Source: Primula veris
Taxonomy: Eukaryota; Streptophyta; Magnoliopsida; Ericales; Primulaceae
Reading direction: 5' to 3'
Assembly (NCBI GenBank): GCA_963682055.1
Contig: OY821740.1
Span: forward strand, 5,395,314 to 5,459,313
DNA length: 64,000 bases
Shown here: in pieces, positions 11,331-22,785 of the stretch
Numbering within the stretch: position 1 is the stretch's first letter
How the letters are laid out: every line of letters starts with the position of its first letter
The notes under the pieces: model-generated
Seen by the model: only the letters and a program-made list of their open reading frames with translations
Database searches by the model: none
Told to the model about the DNA's origin: nothing
Program-made: the position numbers and the translations under genes

Positions 11331-12165
11331 CGTAGCAAGTATGAGCTAGCAAGAATTTTTTGTTCTTAGTCTCTTTTATAGGTGTCAATCAATAATTGGT
11401 CCAAATGAGAGCCTAGAAAGATAGTCTACTACCTACCTATACAATCGGGTAGGAGTAAGGGAAAATTGGTGGTGTGAAAGAGGGTATTTTTTTTACCATA
11501 TTCATATTAATTGATCCTATAACGAATCCGAAATTACTAATTTCGGGTCCCTGACAACTTTACCAACTTGATTTTCTTTCTTTTTTCAGTTTTCTTTCCT
11601 TTTTTCTTTATATAGAGATGTTTTTTTTATATATATAAAATTGAAAGATAATTTTTTTTTTTGAAGTAAAATTAGGGGAGGTTTTATTTTCTGGATGAGT
11701 TTTTTTTTTTTTTTGTTAAAAGAAGAACACACAGACGAAAGAGAAAGAAAAAAGGAAAGAAAAGAAAAGTTGGAAAGAAAACAGAAGAAAAAAAAACAAC
11801 TTGGTAAAGTTGTCAGCCACGTAGCACATGCCACGTAGACCCATGATTGTCAATCCCGAATTACCTATATGATTAAGTAATATGAGTATGGTAAAAAGAA
11901 TTTCCCATTGTGAACTCGAAAGTAAAATAAATCACTACAATCAAAATTTATTTAGTATATTATTTTTTTTTTCCGGTTATGTTGCTAAAATGAGTGTGAC
12001 TAAATTTTAACAACAGTTTAGCAACAAACTGTGTTGCGTGTATCTTTGATAGGGAACGGGGTGAGTAATGTTAACGGTGTATATAGTATGAAACTATACC
12101 ATTTTTGTAGCGTTGAAAAAACTATGTTAGTCCGGCTTAAGTACTGTAGGTTAAAAAAATTGTAA
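11331..12165. other. non-coding stretch with poly-purine/pyrimidine runs
   Basis: Contains long T and A runs (11588-11800) and a motif set around 11980-12040. The apparent reading frame on the minus strand is a product of the low-complexity run. No gene seen. Confidence 0.4.
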
Positions 12166-12958
12166 GAGCATTCTCATCCGTCCAACTAAAATATTCTATA
12201 TGTATAACTTTATACCATATATTCACGAAATGCTACTTATCGGTGCATCTATAGCTTAAAAAATTCTATAAATATATAATTTTATTGGATTTCTCTCTAG
12301 ATGCAGAGAGTTTTGGTAAACAATTATAAGAGTTTAAATTATTATTTTATTGCTCATCTCCTTCCCACTTTCCACTTTCCACTTTCCTTTCTATCACTAC
12401 ATGTTGATATATACACTTCTGATAAACGATATCTCCGCCGTAGTTATATCATCCGGCTCTTTCTCTTTATAATCGTATCTATTATAATTCCATCCTTCTA
12501 CTACTCGTATGAGTTTTCTAGGTTGCTAGTACACAAACTCTTTCTATATTTATACACACACATATATATATACACATATATATATACATATATATATATA
12601 TATGTGTGTGTGCGCGCGTATGTACGAAAATTGATCTGTTTAAACACCCAAATCGATGTATAGAATCTGAATTATCAGAGTGAAGGTAAGATAAGAAATA
12701 CTCTCTATATGATATAAGACTTCATATGTGATGAATCGGACTAGAAAAGAATTGGGGTTTTTTTACCCTTTTGCTAAACTGTGAAGAAGGAACCATAAAG
12801 GTTCCAAAAATAAATAAAATAAAAATAAAATCATTATTTTAATGTGATATATACTAGACTTATAGATGACTGTTGTGCAACTTTTGATTATATAGTATTA
12901 TCTAGCCATATAACTTTATAGATATAGAGAAAGTTTATATGTATTGTTGAGAATGCTC
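12166..12958. mobile_element. PIF/Harbinger-type non-autonomous element
   Basis: Terminal inverted repeats GAGCATTCTCA and TGAGAATGCTC are perfect over 11 bases. Both sides are flanked by TAA (12163-12165 and 12959-12961), the 3-bp target duplication typical of PIF/Harbinger. The 793-bp interior has no transposase. It holds a TA/CA microsatellite. Confidence 0.8.
12541..12620. repeat. TA/CA compound microsatellite, self-complementary
   Basis: Runs of acacac, tatata and gtgtgt in the order CA, TA, TG followed by gcgcgc. The left and right halves can pair, so the tract is a potential cruciform inside the Harbinger-type element. Confidence 0.85.
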
Positions 12959-13405
12959 TAAGTACGGTTGTATAAACTATAAACATTAAAATCTCAGTTT
13001 TTAAGATGGTCATAAAATTCGACGACTTATAAACATATATAAAACCGAAAAAATGAGTTTAAAAGTATAATATTGTGTCAACAATACCACGAGTGAATAT
13101 AAAACTGTGCGAATTTGGAATTTGATAAATTTGATGATATGACACGTGATGAACAGTTGCTCATCCTCTCTATGTTCAATTAACAATATTATAATTAACG
13201 CATAAAATTGATACAGTTATTAAGTATCTAAACAAAGTCAATTTATATATTTCGCCATTATTAATCGCTGAAATCTTTGGTGCCGCAACTGGCTTGTATT
13301 GTTGTATGTTATGCATATTTCAACTGTATCAAGTGACATGTACTGTGATCAATTAAAAGCTTTCTTCTATCTTCTTTTAATCAATTCTATCCATATGAAT
13401 AATTC

Positions 13406-13416
13406 GCTGACTCAGC
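13406..13416. promoter_or_regulatory. bZIP-type palindrome GCTGACTCAGC
   Basis: A perfect 11-base palindrome centred on TGACTCA (GCN4/AP-1 type core), about 75 bases upstream of the TATA box of the J-domain gene. In plants such cores are bound by bZIP factors. Its use here is inferred from position only. Confidence 0.45.
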
Positions 13417-13488
13417 ATTTATCTATTTGGAATGGATAAGTTTTGTGAATTTTGCAACTTGAAATCTCACTTTTGTACAAACACCTGT

Positions 13489-13500
13489 GTATATATATAA
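13489..13500 (+). promoter_or_regulatory. TATA box of the J-domain gene
   Basis: The run TGTATATATATAAGC lies about 130 bases before the start codon at 13629, followed by a CT/AT-rich leader beginning about CACAACTCAACA. This is normal core promoter spacing for a plant gene. Confidence 0.6.
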
Positions 13501-13628
13501 GCACAACTCAACAACGCAATCTATCAAATCCTTATTCCTAACAAAACTAAGCTTGCATTGTTCGTTCTGCTTTTAATTTTCTTCTCAAATTTATTATATT
13601 TTTATCAACTTCTCTTTGATCGAGTAAC

Positions 13629-13982
13629 ATGGCATCGTTTGCATCTTTATACGAAGTTTTGGGGATTCCGATGAATGCCACCCGACAAGAAATCAAGGTG
13701 GCCTACAGAAACCTCGCCCGAACATATCATCCTGATGTGGTCACTATTAGTAAAAAAGAAATGTCATCGCATGAGTTTGTGAAAATCAATATAGCTTACT
13801 CCACTTTGTCGGACCCGAATAAACGCGTCGTTTATGACCGTGATATTTTCAAACAACGAACTAAATTTAGCTCGTTTGAGTCGGCATACGCCACAAATAT
13901 GACCAGAGGAGCTTCAGTTGGGGTAAACACTGGATTTCCTCGCTATTCCCGTCCGAATTGGGAAACGGACCAGTGTTGGTAG
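13629..13982 (+). CDS. small J-domain protein (DnaJ, J11/DJC23-like)
   Basis: One exon, 117 residues. The J domain fills residues about 6-75: helix II with EIKVAYRNLARTYHPD, the HPD motif at 34-36 that stimulates Hsp70 ATPase, and the conserved AYSTLSDPNKRVVYD block. The C terminus ends in WETDQCW, a signature shared with the J11/J20-type chloroplast J-proteins. Those proteins carry a transit peptide of several dozen residues; this one starts six residues before the J domain, and an in-frame TGA at 13617-13619 rules out a longer start in the same exon. So it is either cytosolic or nuclear, or an upstream exon has been missed. A promoter with TATA box is present. The frame is intact, so I take it as a likely functional gene, possibly a retroposed or shortened family member. 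Confidence 0.88.
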   Translation: MASFASLYEVLGIPMNATRQEIKVAYRNLARTYHPDVVTISKKEMSSHEFVKINIAYSTLSDPNKRVVYDRDIFKQRTKFSSFESAYATNMTRGASVGVNTGFPRYSRPNWETDQCW

Positions 13983-14012
13983 AGAAGTGCGAAATATGAT
14001 TTGTATATATAG

Positions 14013-14222
14013 GCACTGGCCGAACCAAGATTCTACAATGAGGGGGGCATATTTTCTATAAAAAAAAAAAATCATACCTTATATCAAATTATTTTACGGA
14101 ACGGAGAATGACTGAAACATTAAAATTTAAAGATATTTATCAAAATACATAAGAAAAATCTATTTTTTCATTAAAAATATTCAAAATGGAGGGACCCGTT
14201 CCTACTTAGTTCATGATTCCAG
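14013..14222. mobile_element. small transposon remnant in the 3' flank of the J-domain gene
   Basis: Ends actggccgaaccaagatt and gttcatgattccag are roughly inverted, with gaggggggca near the left and ggagggaccc near the right. The layout resembles the elements at 15972 and 46171. Non-coding. Confidence 0.4.
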
Positions 14223-14587
14223 TATTAATTTTGCAACTCGTAGTCATTAATTGTGTTCTGTATTAGTATTTGAAATATAATCACCTGATTGCTGATATTG
14301 AGATTGTTTTAGCTTTTTGTTTTAATCCCCAACTATATATATATATATAAATTGGAACAAGAAAATCTCAATGGCGAATGACAACTGATAAGTAAGTTTA
14401 GAAAGCATGATGAACGTAGAATTGCTCCTTTGAAGTACTTGAGAACTAGCGTTGACGACGATAATATTATTATAAATGGGCGGGTTTTGTAATAGCAATA
14501 TATATGATTCAATATTTTAAATAAAGTAAAACAGTAATGAGATGTGACAACCGGTTAGAAAGATTTATGAGAACTAATCTTAACAAA

Positions 14588-14818
14588 CAATACTTTATCC
14601 TTTATTTATTACGAAACTATATGTAATTTTAATCGGTTTATAATTTGTATTAAAATTATCGAAATGATTTTTTTTAAAATCTAATCATAAAATTTAACAT
14701 TTGAACTATATAATCAAATTTTAAAATTTTTGAAATTTTTTATTTTCATAATTTTGATACAAGTTTTTTACCGATTAAAATTGTATTTAGTTTGAATAAT
14801 TAAATAGTAAAAATAAGT
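14588..14818. mobile_element. Stowaway-like MITE, degraded
   Basis: Contains the family blocks ATTACGAAACTA, TTTTAATCGGTTTATAA and ATTATCGAAATGA, followed by inverted counterparts near 14750-14800. The terminal CTCCCTCCG repeat is worn (tactttatcc). Confidence 0.55.
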
Positions 14819-14822
14819 AAAA

Positions 14823-15971
14823 TAACTGGTCCTTTTAAACTTTGTTCCCATTCCCCGGGAGTAGACAGAGAATCTCAGTCCGTCCTTTGAATAGGTCAGA
14901 ATTTTATGTCATAATTCGTGTGCACCTTTGTGAATATCAAATTCAGGTATGGTCAGGAATTTTACGGTGCAAATGTTCAAAAAAATATATCGTTTTTAAT
15001 ATTTGTATTAAAATATACATAATTTATATACAACATAAAATAAAAATTGAAAAATGTCACTTTCTTGAAACACTAAAAACCGGAAATTTGTGTTCAAATA
15101 CGTGAAATGTTAAAAGTCGTAATTTTTTACAAAACGTTTTTTCTTCTTTTCTTTGATTATTATTTTCTAACATGTTTGGTAAATTAAAGTCCGATAAGCA
15201 CCACCATTGTTGTTACTCATGAACTTTAAAAATATATTTTTATAATAATATGTTTCAGCTTATGTAATTTCCATAAACATAAAGAATTTTCATGTTTTCG
15301 CATTAATGGAATATCTTTTCTTTGTCAATTACAAATATATGGACCAAATATATTATTATTTGTAAATTCAATTGCCAAAAGATAAGCACAAAGAATTCAC
15401 TAGACCTGTTTTATAACTATAAAGCGCTTATATGTATACCTAAATATAGATAGGAAAAAAAGATTATAAAAAAAAATAACGCTAAAAAGTATCGAACTTG
15501 AAACTTTCAGATCCTTTTAACATTCTTACAACCATTTGTTTACTATCAATTATAGTGATAGTTTTGAGAAAAGAATAATATATCCGAACTTTTTGCACTA
15601 TTTTTGTATATTAATATTTGTTTTAATCTAAATATGGCCATTCATTTTTTCTAAACCCGATTCTCCCGCACGGTCCCGGCCGCCCCTGATCAAATTGTGG
15701 ACCACTTACAGAGAAACAAGAAATTTATTTACAAATTTTCTGACATGTTACACTATCCTAATGAAGAGCTTGTCAATTGTAAATTTGACTAGACCTTTCT
15801 TTAATAAGTGTAAAGAAAATGTAAGCAGAGTCATTGTGCCAAATGCTATGCACAATGAACTCCCTTTGGTAACTCAGGTGATAAATTCATAGTAGATGGT
15901 TAGATGCTCGGATGCGTTTTTGCTGCCCTATAAAATTTAAGGTAGTCCGTCCTAAAAAAATCCAACCATTG
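14823..15971. other. AT-rich non-coding stretch
   Basis: No recognisable gene. The short open frames at 14842 and 15695 have no family content and are AT-rich chance frames. Confidence 0.4.
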
Positions 15972-16160
15972 GCAGGGGCGAAACCAGGATGTGTAAATGG
16001 GGGTGCCAAAATATATGTACAAGTAACATATTTTTATGGGGGTGCCAAATCTACACCTAAAAAAAAATTGTACTAAAAAAAAATTGCGTCACTTGGGATT
16101 TCTAAAATTATGGAGGGTGCCGTGGCACCCGATCGTCCCCACTTAGCTTCCCCCTTGGAT
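15972..16160. mobile_element. small transposon remnant with ggggcgaaaccagg ends
   Basis: Left end caggggcgaaaccagg and right end tagcttcccccttgga are imperfect inverted repeats. The interior has two copies of tgggggtgccaaa and a ggtgccgtggcaccc palindrome. This is a familiar non-coding element type of plant genomes, but I cannot place it in a superfamily. Confidence 0.5.
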
Positions 16161-18225
16161 CTCACTTTTTATATCAAGGCATCCAATTTATTCCAGATTT
16201 TGGATCTTTTTATGAACTGGCTGCTTGTAAATTTATTCTCTATTTACTAGTATGTTCTTGTAAATTTAGGGGTAGGATTTTTTTCCCGCAAACACAAACC
16301 AGTATGGATAACTAAATCGTTCGGTTTTGTTTTGTTTTAAAAACAAAAAGGAAACCGAATAAAAATTTGGGTTGGTTCGGTGTATGGTTTTGAAACCGAT
16401 AAAAACCCGAAACCGAAAAAAACATAGTGATGGATTTTTTATTTATTTTTATTTTTATTTATTTTATAATCTCTTGTAAATTTATTTATCTCACTTTTTA
16501 CTAGTATGTTCTTACTTATATATAGGATAGATTTTACAAATGGGTTTGTGTTATAAATGGCTGATAAAAGATTTGTCAGTTCTTACTTATAACTCAACTA
16601 AATAGTAAAGAAAAAACTCAGTAATAAATAGAGTTCAATCTACTTTATATTTTGTATTAATTTGATAATAATTAGTAACTCATGCTATTGTTATAACTTC
16701 AAATACTTCACTTGAGCTAAAGTGTTTCAAGATAACGTGAGCGACATTGCATCTCAATTGAAGTGTCCCTCGGCCCTGTAACTTACAATTGAGAATGTGA
16801 GTGAGTTCGTAACCTTCGGAGCATTGGAAATGCTAAATTCATTATGAAAGCCGGGAAAAAATGGTGATTTAGATGAAAATGAACTCAGAATTTTTAATTT
16901 TACATTAAAAGTTGTTATATATGGCAATATATGGTTCGATTTCGCTGCATAGAATAAGATATAACGGCCTTAAACACTTAACACAATACAAGTGCATTGC
17001 TTTTTTCCAGTGTACCAAAATTAACCAGTGAATCATGTGCCTTGGATATAAACAAGATTGTTGCTATCTCTTGTGATCAACTAATTATTCCCCCCTAAAA
17101 ATTATTTGCTTAAATCATGTGCTTAATTATTTGTCCTGAATTTCAATTTTTCGATCATTTAAAGCTATTTTACTTTATGCTAGTATGCTTAAATGTCAGC
17201 TCATTTGCTTTGACATGCCTTTTTTTCTTTAAATCTTAAAAATAGATTACAAACTTAAAAAAAATGTTTAAAAGCTAAGTTTTTCTGAACCTTAATGGAT
17301 GGCACAATATTCCAAGCTTCTAGGGTTCTGACTACTAGATTCTCAAATGCATTCCGATAACGCTACATCAATTACAGTTTAGTTGAGGGTATCAAATTAC
17401 AATTTAAATTAGAAAAAATTACTTGAAGCGTCGATTAATTCAGGAATTTTTTTTGCTTCATCATGAGTATATTAATCCTTCCTAGTTTCATAATTTGTCA
17501 CTCACTTTTACTAACATTTTGGTGTATTTGGTATTTAAGTGATTAACCATATATGGGATCGAGATGGTAGATCTTGATTCCTCGACATACCAATTACCAA
17601 ATTTGTACGTCTACCTATTTTTCTGTTCCTATTTTGTACTTTTTCTCAAAGTGAAGCTAGAGTTGAAGATTGTGTCTTTTGAGTCGTGCCATATTAAATA
17701 TACTTGTTTTTGAACATTTGTCGACTAGCTTATAGTCTTACACTGTACGTCAGATTAATATAGTTTTTGGATCGTTTGCCTGAACGTAAAAGAGGCATTA
17801 CTGAAAAATAATAATTTTGAAGGCTAAGAAATACGAAGTCTCAATGTTTCAACTGAGAAATAAAATGAAATATAACTAACCCAAAAATAAAAAATTGAAG
17901 TGGCACTCACAAAATAGTTTTAATGCTTAGAGTTTTTGTTGTTGTTGTTGTTGTTGTTGAAAGTTTTAATGCATATATAGAATTCTAATTAGAGAGCAAG
18001 AGTAATTAATGTGAGTGACATTGATATCGTGTTACAGAAGAATATAGCATGAAAGTGGACTATTATGTATATATAACCAGTATTAAAATTGGTTAAATAT
18101 ATTTACTAGTATTGCAAACCAAAAAAATCAACACGATAACATGTTTATATTAGTATATACTCCCTACCTAAAACTTTCCTGGCAAACTTAATTAAAAAAT
18201 TGTTAATTAAAATTGATTACCTATA
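16161..18225. other. non-coding stretch with a TTG microsatellite
   Basis: No gene seen over 2 kb. A (TTG)n run sits at about 17937-17959. A decayed repeat with paired ggttcgg and aaccgaa words is at 16320-16430, similar in wording to the hAT element at 18913. Confidence 0.45.
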
Positions 18226-18460
18226 CTCCATCCGTTCCCATTTAATTGTTCATTACGAAACTACGTGTAATTTTGACCGATTTATAACTTGTATCAAAAT
18301 TGTCGAAATGAATTTTTTTTAAATCTAATCATAAAATTTAACATTTGAACTATATAATCAACTTTTGAAAAAATTTATTCCGATAATTTTGATACAATTT
18401 CTTGACCAGTCAAAATTGCATATAGTTTCGTAATAAACAATTACATATTAGCGGATGTAT
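18226..18460. mobile_element. Stowaway-like MITE, best preserved copy
   Basis: Left end CTCCATCCGTTCCCATTTAA follows TA and the right end AATTACATATTAGCGGATGTAT precedes TA. The blocks TTCATTACGAAACTACGTG and its inverted counterpart near 18420 mark the subterminal repeats. TA flanks on both sides match the Tc1/mariner target duplication. Confidence 0.75.
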
Positions 18461-18912
18461 TACTTTATATTCAATCCTTGTGTATACAGTACAGTGTATT
18501 CCACCTTCAGAATGCCTTGACTAACATCTACATAACTTGAGTCAAATCTTTAGCATTCTTCCATTTTTTTCCAAAATTTGTTGAAAACACGTATGAGATA
18601 ACACAAACATATCCAAATACTGACGGAGACGTCACTGATATATGTTAAGTGAATTTATTATTTTTTGATTTCTCATAAGTTCCAATTCAAAAATCAGGTC
18701 GTGCAATGGAACACTCCATTACTCCAATAAAGCACGTACACATGGGACCATGTCCTAAATACAAAATGGATTTTAGCAATTGTAACAGTGAAAATTCTAG
18801 CATATGTCTTATTAAATCATTAAAATGATACGACCGATCCAATATGAGTTTATGTTCTAGAAAATACATTTTGCATTATATTCTTCTATTTGGAACAATT
18901 TATAATCAGGAC
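18461..18912. other. non-coding spacer
   Basis: No gene or repeat recognised. The segment ends in the 8-bp target duplication of the next element (18905-18912). Confidence 0.4.
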
Positions 18913-19412
18913 TAGGGGTGGGGGGAAATCCGGAAAACCGGACCAAACCGGAAATCGAACCGATCAGTTATGTTTTAAATTTACAATGTAGTGAACCGAA
19001 CCGGAACCGCTACCATAATTCGGTTCGGTTTCGGTTATCTGAAAATAAACCGAAAACCGAACCGAAACCGGAAGTTAAAACCGAAACCGAAATGTAAAAC
19101 CGAACCGGATTTAAAACCGATCTTATATGAGTATGCATACACTAGATAATTGCTTTAGTTATATTGTATAATATTACTAATGTTACTACTTATGTAAATA
19201 TGATTTTTTAAAATGTTATAAAAAATTTACCTTGTTTAAATGAACAAGAAAATAAAAGTACTAAACATAAACCGAAACCATTGAACCGAAACACAAGTTT
19301 GAACCGAACTGAAACTTTGAACCGAACCGGACCGAAACCTAACCGACTAAAATCTCGATTTTGGTTTCGGTTTACCCCAAAAACGAACCGGACCGAACCG
19401 TGTCCACCCCTA
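18913..19412. mobile_element. hAT-type non-autonomous element, 500 bp
   Basis: Terminal inverted repeats TAGGGGTG and CACCCCTA bound a segment flanked by a perfect 8-bp duplication ATCAGGAC (18905-18912 and 19413-19420), diagnostic of hAT. The subterminal parts are packed with CCGAACCG/CGGTTCGG words in both orientations. No transposase frame. The open frames seen in it on both strands are due to the repeats. Confidence 0.92.
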
Positions 19413-19420
19413 ATCAGGAC

Positions 19421-19898
19421 CCAGGACAAGTACTACCTTCTTAAAAAAAAGTGGAGACCTGAAACATCATTTTTTTCAAATGTTCGGTACAATTTGTATT
19501 ATGAACAAAACTAAGAGAATCAAATAGAATATTTATCCGATCTATGGGGAAAAAACATAAATAAAAGTAAAAATCATGAGATTTTAAACCAAATATCATA
19601 GAGCAAATGTAAAACCAAACCCCTTTATACTCTCCATTTAACCCACATTCTCAATTTTTTCTTTCACTTTATGTCGATTTAAGAAATGAAAAAGCAAAAT
19701 TTTCATGCAGTTTTGTGATATTAGCTGAATTACCCAAACTTTGTTATAAATTGTCATAAATAAAAGACCCGTTCCTCTCCCATCATTGAATTTTTCCACC
19801 GTTACAATAAAATCTAAGCATTGCACATAGTTACTCTCATCACTGCATTTCCCTTCATCTTATTTGGAATAAGCAAATCTAGACCTTGATGATCATCA
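19421..19898. other. 5' flank of the ARO gene
   Basis: Presumed promoter and leader. I see no sharp TATA box. No other gene. Confidence 0.35.
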
Positions 19899-20111
19899 AT
19901 GACGGACATAGCGAAAAACATCCTGTCCCGTCCGATACAACTAGCTGACCAAACGTCAAAAGAGGCCGATTTGGCAAACTATAACCGCTCTGAATGCAAC
20001 GAAATAAAAGCCAAAACAGATAAACTCGCCACCCTCCTCCGTCAGGCCGCTCGTGCCAGTGCAGACCTTTACGAACACCCTACACGCCGCATTATTAATG
20101 ACACCGAGCAG

Positions 20112-20748
20112 GTAAATTACTTGAGAACTGATAATTAACAGGTTTGCATATACTAACTTATAATTAGCTTGTACACACACAAAAATCATGAATCAGAAAA
20201 CAAAATAAGAAATACAAGAAAAAATAAAACTCAGTATGTAAAGTTTATGTTAGATTATTGTATAAAAAATTTGACTTTCGTAAAGAATTAGTAACTCAGC
20301 AAATAACTTCTTTCCATTAGATAGAGTATTAACCGATAAGTTCACTATATATATTTGATGTATAGCTTGGAAATTAATGATTGTTTTCTACCAAAACTTA
20401 TACCAACTCTAGCTAGTAAAACATATACGGAAGAGTATATATATAGGAGTTATAGATCAGACACAAGTCACACAACTTAACATCCCTAAGCTAAAGTAAC
20501 AACACAAAAAGTCACTAACGAAATGAGATGAAAGTTATTAGATCACAATGAAAATTTGATTCAGCACAAACTAATCGAATCAGGTGTTCACGATTCACGA
20601 GTCACGACATGCTTTCATATTCGGCAAATTTATTCAAAACTACTTTAGCTATGCTATCACGTTTCAAGACATTAAATCTCACGTTTTGATGACCGCTCCT
20701 GTTTTAAAACAATGAATCTATTATACCTAAATTTTATATTTGAGACAG
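20112..20748 (+). other. intron 1 of the ARO gene
   Basis: Starts GTAAAT and ends GAGACAG, 637 bp, phase 0. AT-rich and non-coding. Confidence 0.85.
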
Positions 20749-21096
20749 GTTCTCGACAAGTCGCTAACCCTCGTCCTCAAGTGTCGAGCCAACGGCCTCC
20801 GCCGCATCTTCACCATCATCCCCCAAACTGCCTTCCGAAAAGCCTCCCAGCTGCTAGAAAATTCCATAGGCGACGTCTCCTGGCTCCTCCGTGTCTCCAC
20901 CCCAGCTGCTGGCGATCGTGACGATGATTACCTTGGCCTGCCGCCCATAGCTGCCAATGAGCCGATATTGTGTCTTATATGGAAGCAGATCGCCGTGCTC
21001 TGCTCTGGGTCTATCGAGTACAGAGCAGATGCTGCCACGTCCTTGGTTAGCCTGGCCAGGGACAACGACCGCTACGGGAAGCTTATTATAGAAGAA

Positions 21097-21099
21097 TGA
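21097..21099 (+). other. premature TGA in the ARO frame
   Basis: Context is GAA GAA TGA GGA ATT CCC. The expected codon is GGA, so one base change (G to T) accounts for it. The bases after the stop do not match a known strong readthrough context. Confidence 0.9.
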
Positions 21100-22785
21100 G
21101 GAATTCCCCCTCTACTAAAGCTAGTGAAGGAGGGGCAACTCGAGGGGCAAGAAAATGCTGCTCGAGCCATCGGGCTCCTCGGGAGGGACCCGGAATCGGT
21201 TGAGTGTATTGTTAACGCGAGCGTTTGCCCTGTCCTCGCAAAGATACTTAAAGAAGGGCACATGAAGGTTCAAGTGGTTGTCGCATGGACAGTCTCGGAA
21301 CTTGCTATGAACCACCCGAAATGCCAAGACCATCTTCTTCAGAATAATATGATTCGGCTCCTCATAGGCGACCTCGCGTTCGAGACTATCCAAGAGCATA
21401 GCAAGTATACTATCCCAAGAAAGCACTCTATACACACCGTCGTAATGGCGAATACGAATGCGAACACAAACATGAATACAAATATTAAGAAAGTGGACGA
21501 AGATGTGCAATACGCGGCCCAGATCACACATCCGGTGTCTAATGACAACCAGATGCAGAGCGTAGTGGAAAACACAATGACGATCAAGACTAAATCGAAA
21601 CATAACAATAGCCACTCGAAAAACCCTCATCAGAACCACTATGGTTACATGTCATTAGCGGGGAGTAGTATAAACGGGAGAGAACATGAGGACCCGGTGA
21701 CAAAGGCACAGATGAAAGTCATGTCATCAAGGGCACTTTTGTACTTATACATTGGAAATGTCCCGGTTTGTAAGATGATAACAGAATCAATAGCGCTTTT
21801 GTGTTTCGCGGTTTTGATGAAGAAGGGTATGGATGAGGTACCGTATAATTCAGCGATGGTTTTGACGGAAATAACCGCTGTAGCAGAGGAAAATCCTGAG
21901 CTTAGGAGATCAGCTTTTAAGCCCAGTTCTCCAGCTTGCAAAGCTGTCGTCGATCAATTACTCAAGATTATTACGAAGGGTGATTCGGACCTTTTGATCC
22001 CATGTGTGAGATCGATTGGGAATTTAACAAGAACTTTTAGGGCTACGGAAACAAGGATTGTTGCTCCTTTGGTTCGTTTGCTTGGTGAAACAGAACCGGA
22101 TGTTACACGGGAGGCAATAGTTTCACTTACGAAATTTGCCAAGCATAATAATTATTTACATATGGACCATTGTAAGGCGATTATTGATGCCGGAGGAGTT
22201 AAAGATTTAATTCAATTGGTTTATTTTGGGGAACAAATAGTTCAACCTTCGGCTGTGATACTGCTCGGTTATATTGCTCATCATGTGCCGGATACAGTAG
22301 GTATTGAAGTGTTGACTGTGATAGAATGGGCTGCGAAGCAAGGGCATTTGATACAGGACCCGATGATCGATTCTTTGCTAACCGATGCTAAGACTAGGTT
22401 GGAGCTTTATCAATCTAGAGGAGGGAGAGGATTTAACTAATTCATCAATTTATAATGTGTACAGTATTGTTTTAACTCAGGAGTAAAATGTTTAAGAACT
22501 TGTTAATTCACTTCTTTTTGCTTGTTTTAATTTGGTTTTGGGGTGTATAGACAGAGTTAGAAGTGGCGTATGCATATATTATTGAAAATTTACTATGGGA
22601 GTCGATCTCACGTCTTTAATATTCTCACTAACATGAGGAATAACTGATGCACATTGTGACCATCTTAGATGGACAATAGACAATAGTAAACACCAGACCA
22701 GAGGACTATTAAGTCTACAATCCATAGGTTTACGATTCTAGGTGAATTGAAATGAGTTAAATCAACTCAATAATACAATTAAGTA

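Larger units (their letters stand above)
19899..22440 (+). pseudogene. ARMADILLO REPEAT ONLY (ARO) protein gene with one premature stop
   Basis: Exon 1 is 19899-20111 (71 codons, ends in DDTEQ|-type junction with CAG|GTAAAT) and exon 2 is 20749-22440 (starts after ACAG with Val-Leu-Asp-Lys). The two-exon structure, the N-terminal block with LLRQAARASADLYE, and the ISxAGG/LIQLVYFGEQ and LELYQSRGGRGF blocks identify the plant ARO family. In Arabidopsis these armadillo-repeat proteins act at the plasma membrane in polarised tip growth. The frame would give 634 positions, near the family's usual length, but codon 188 is TGA (21097-21099), where the family has Gly in an EEGG motif. All 446 later codons stay open and conserved. 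It is thus a very recent nonsense allele, a sequence error, or a truncated 187-residue product lacking most repeats. I label it a pseudogene with that caveat. Confidence 0.85.

Noticed and set aside
11586..11834. 82-codon frame on the minus strand
   Set aside because: Made by T/A homopolymer runs (Phe, Lys, Leu strings); low complexity.
12301..12663. 120-codon plus-strand frame
   Set aside because: Lies inside the Harbinger-type element and runs through the TA/CA microsatellite; no transposase motif.
19208..19514. Open frames on both strands within and just past the hAT element
   Set aside because: Products of repeated CCGAACCG words; ends do not match any protein start.
21121..22142. Minus-strand open frames across ARO exon 2
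   Set aside because: Antisense shadows of a GC-richer coding exon; no start context, promoter or family.
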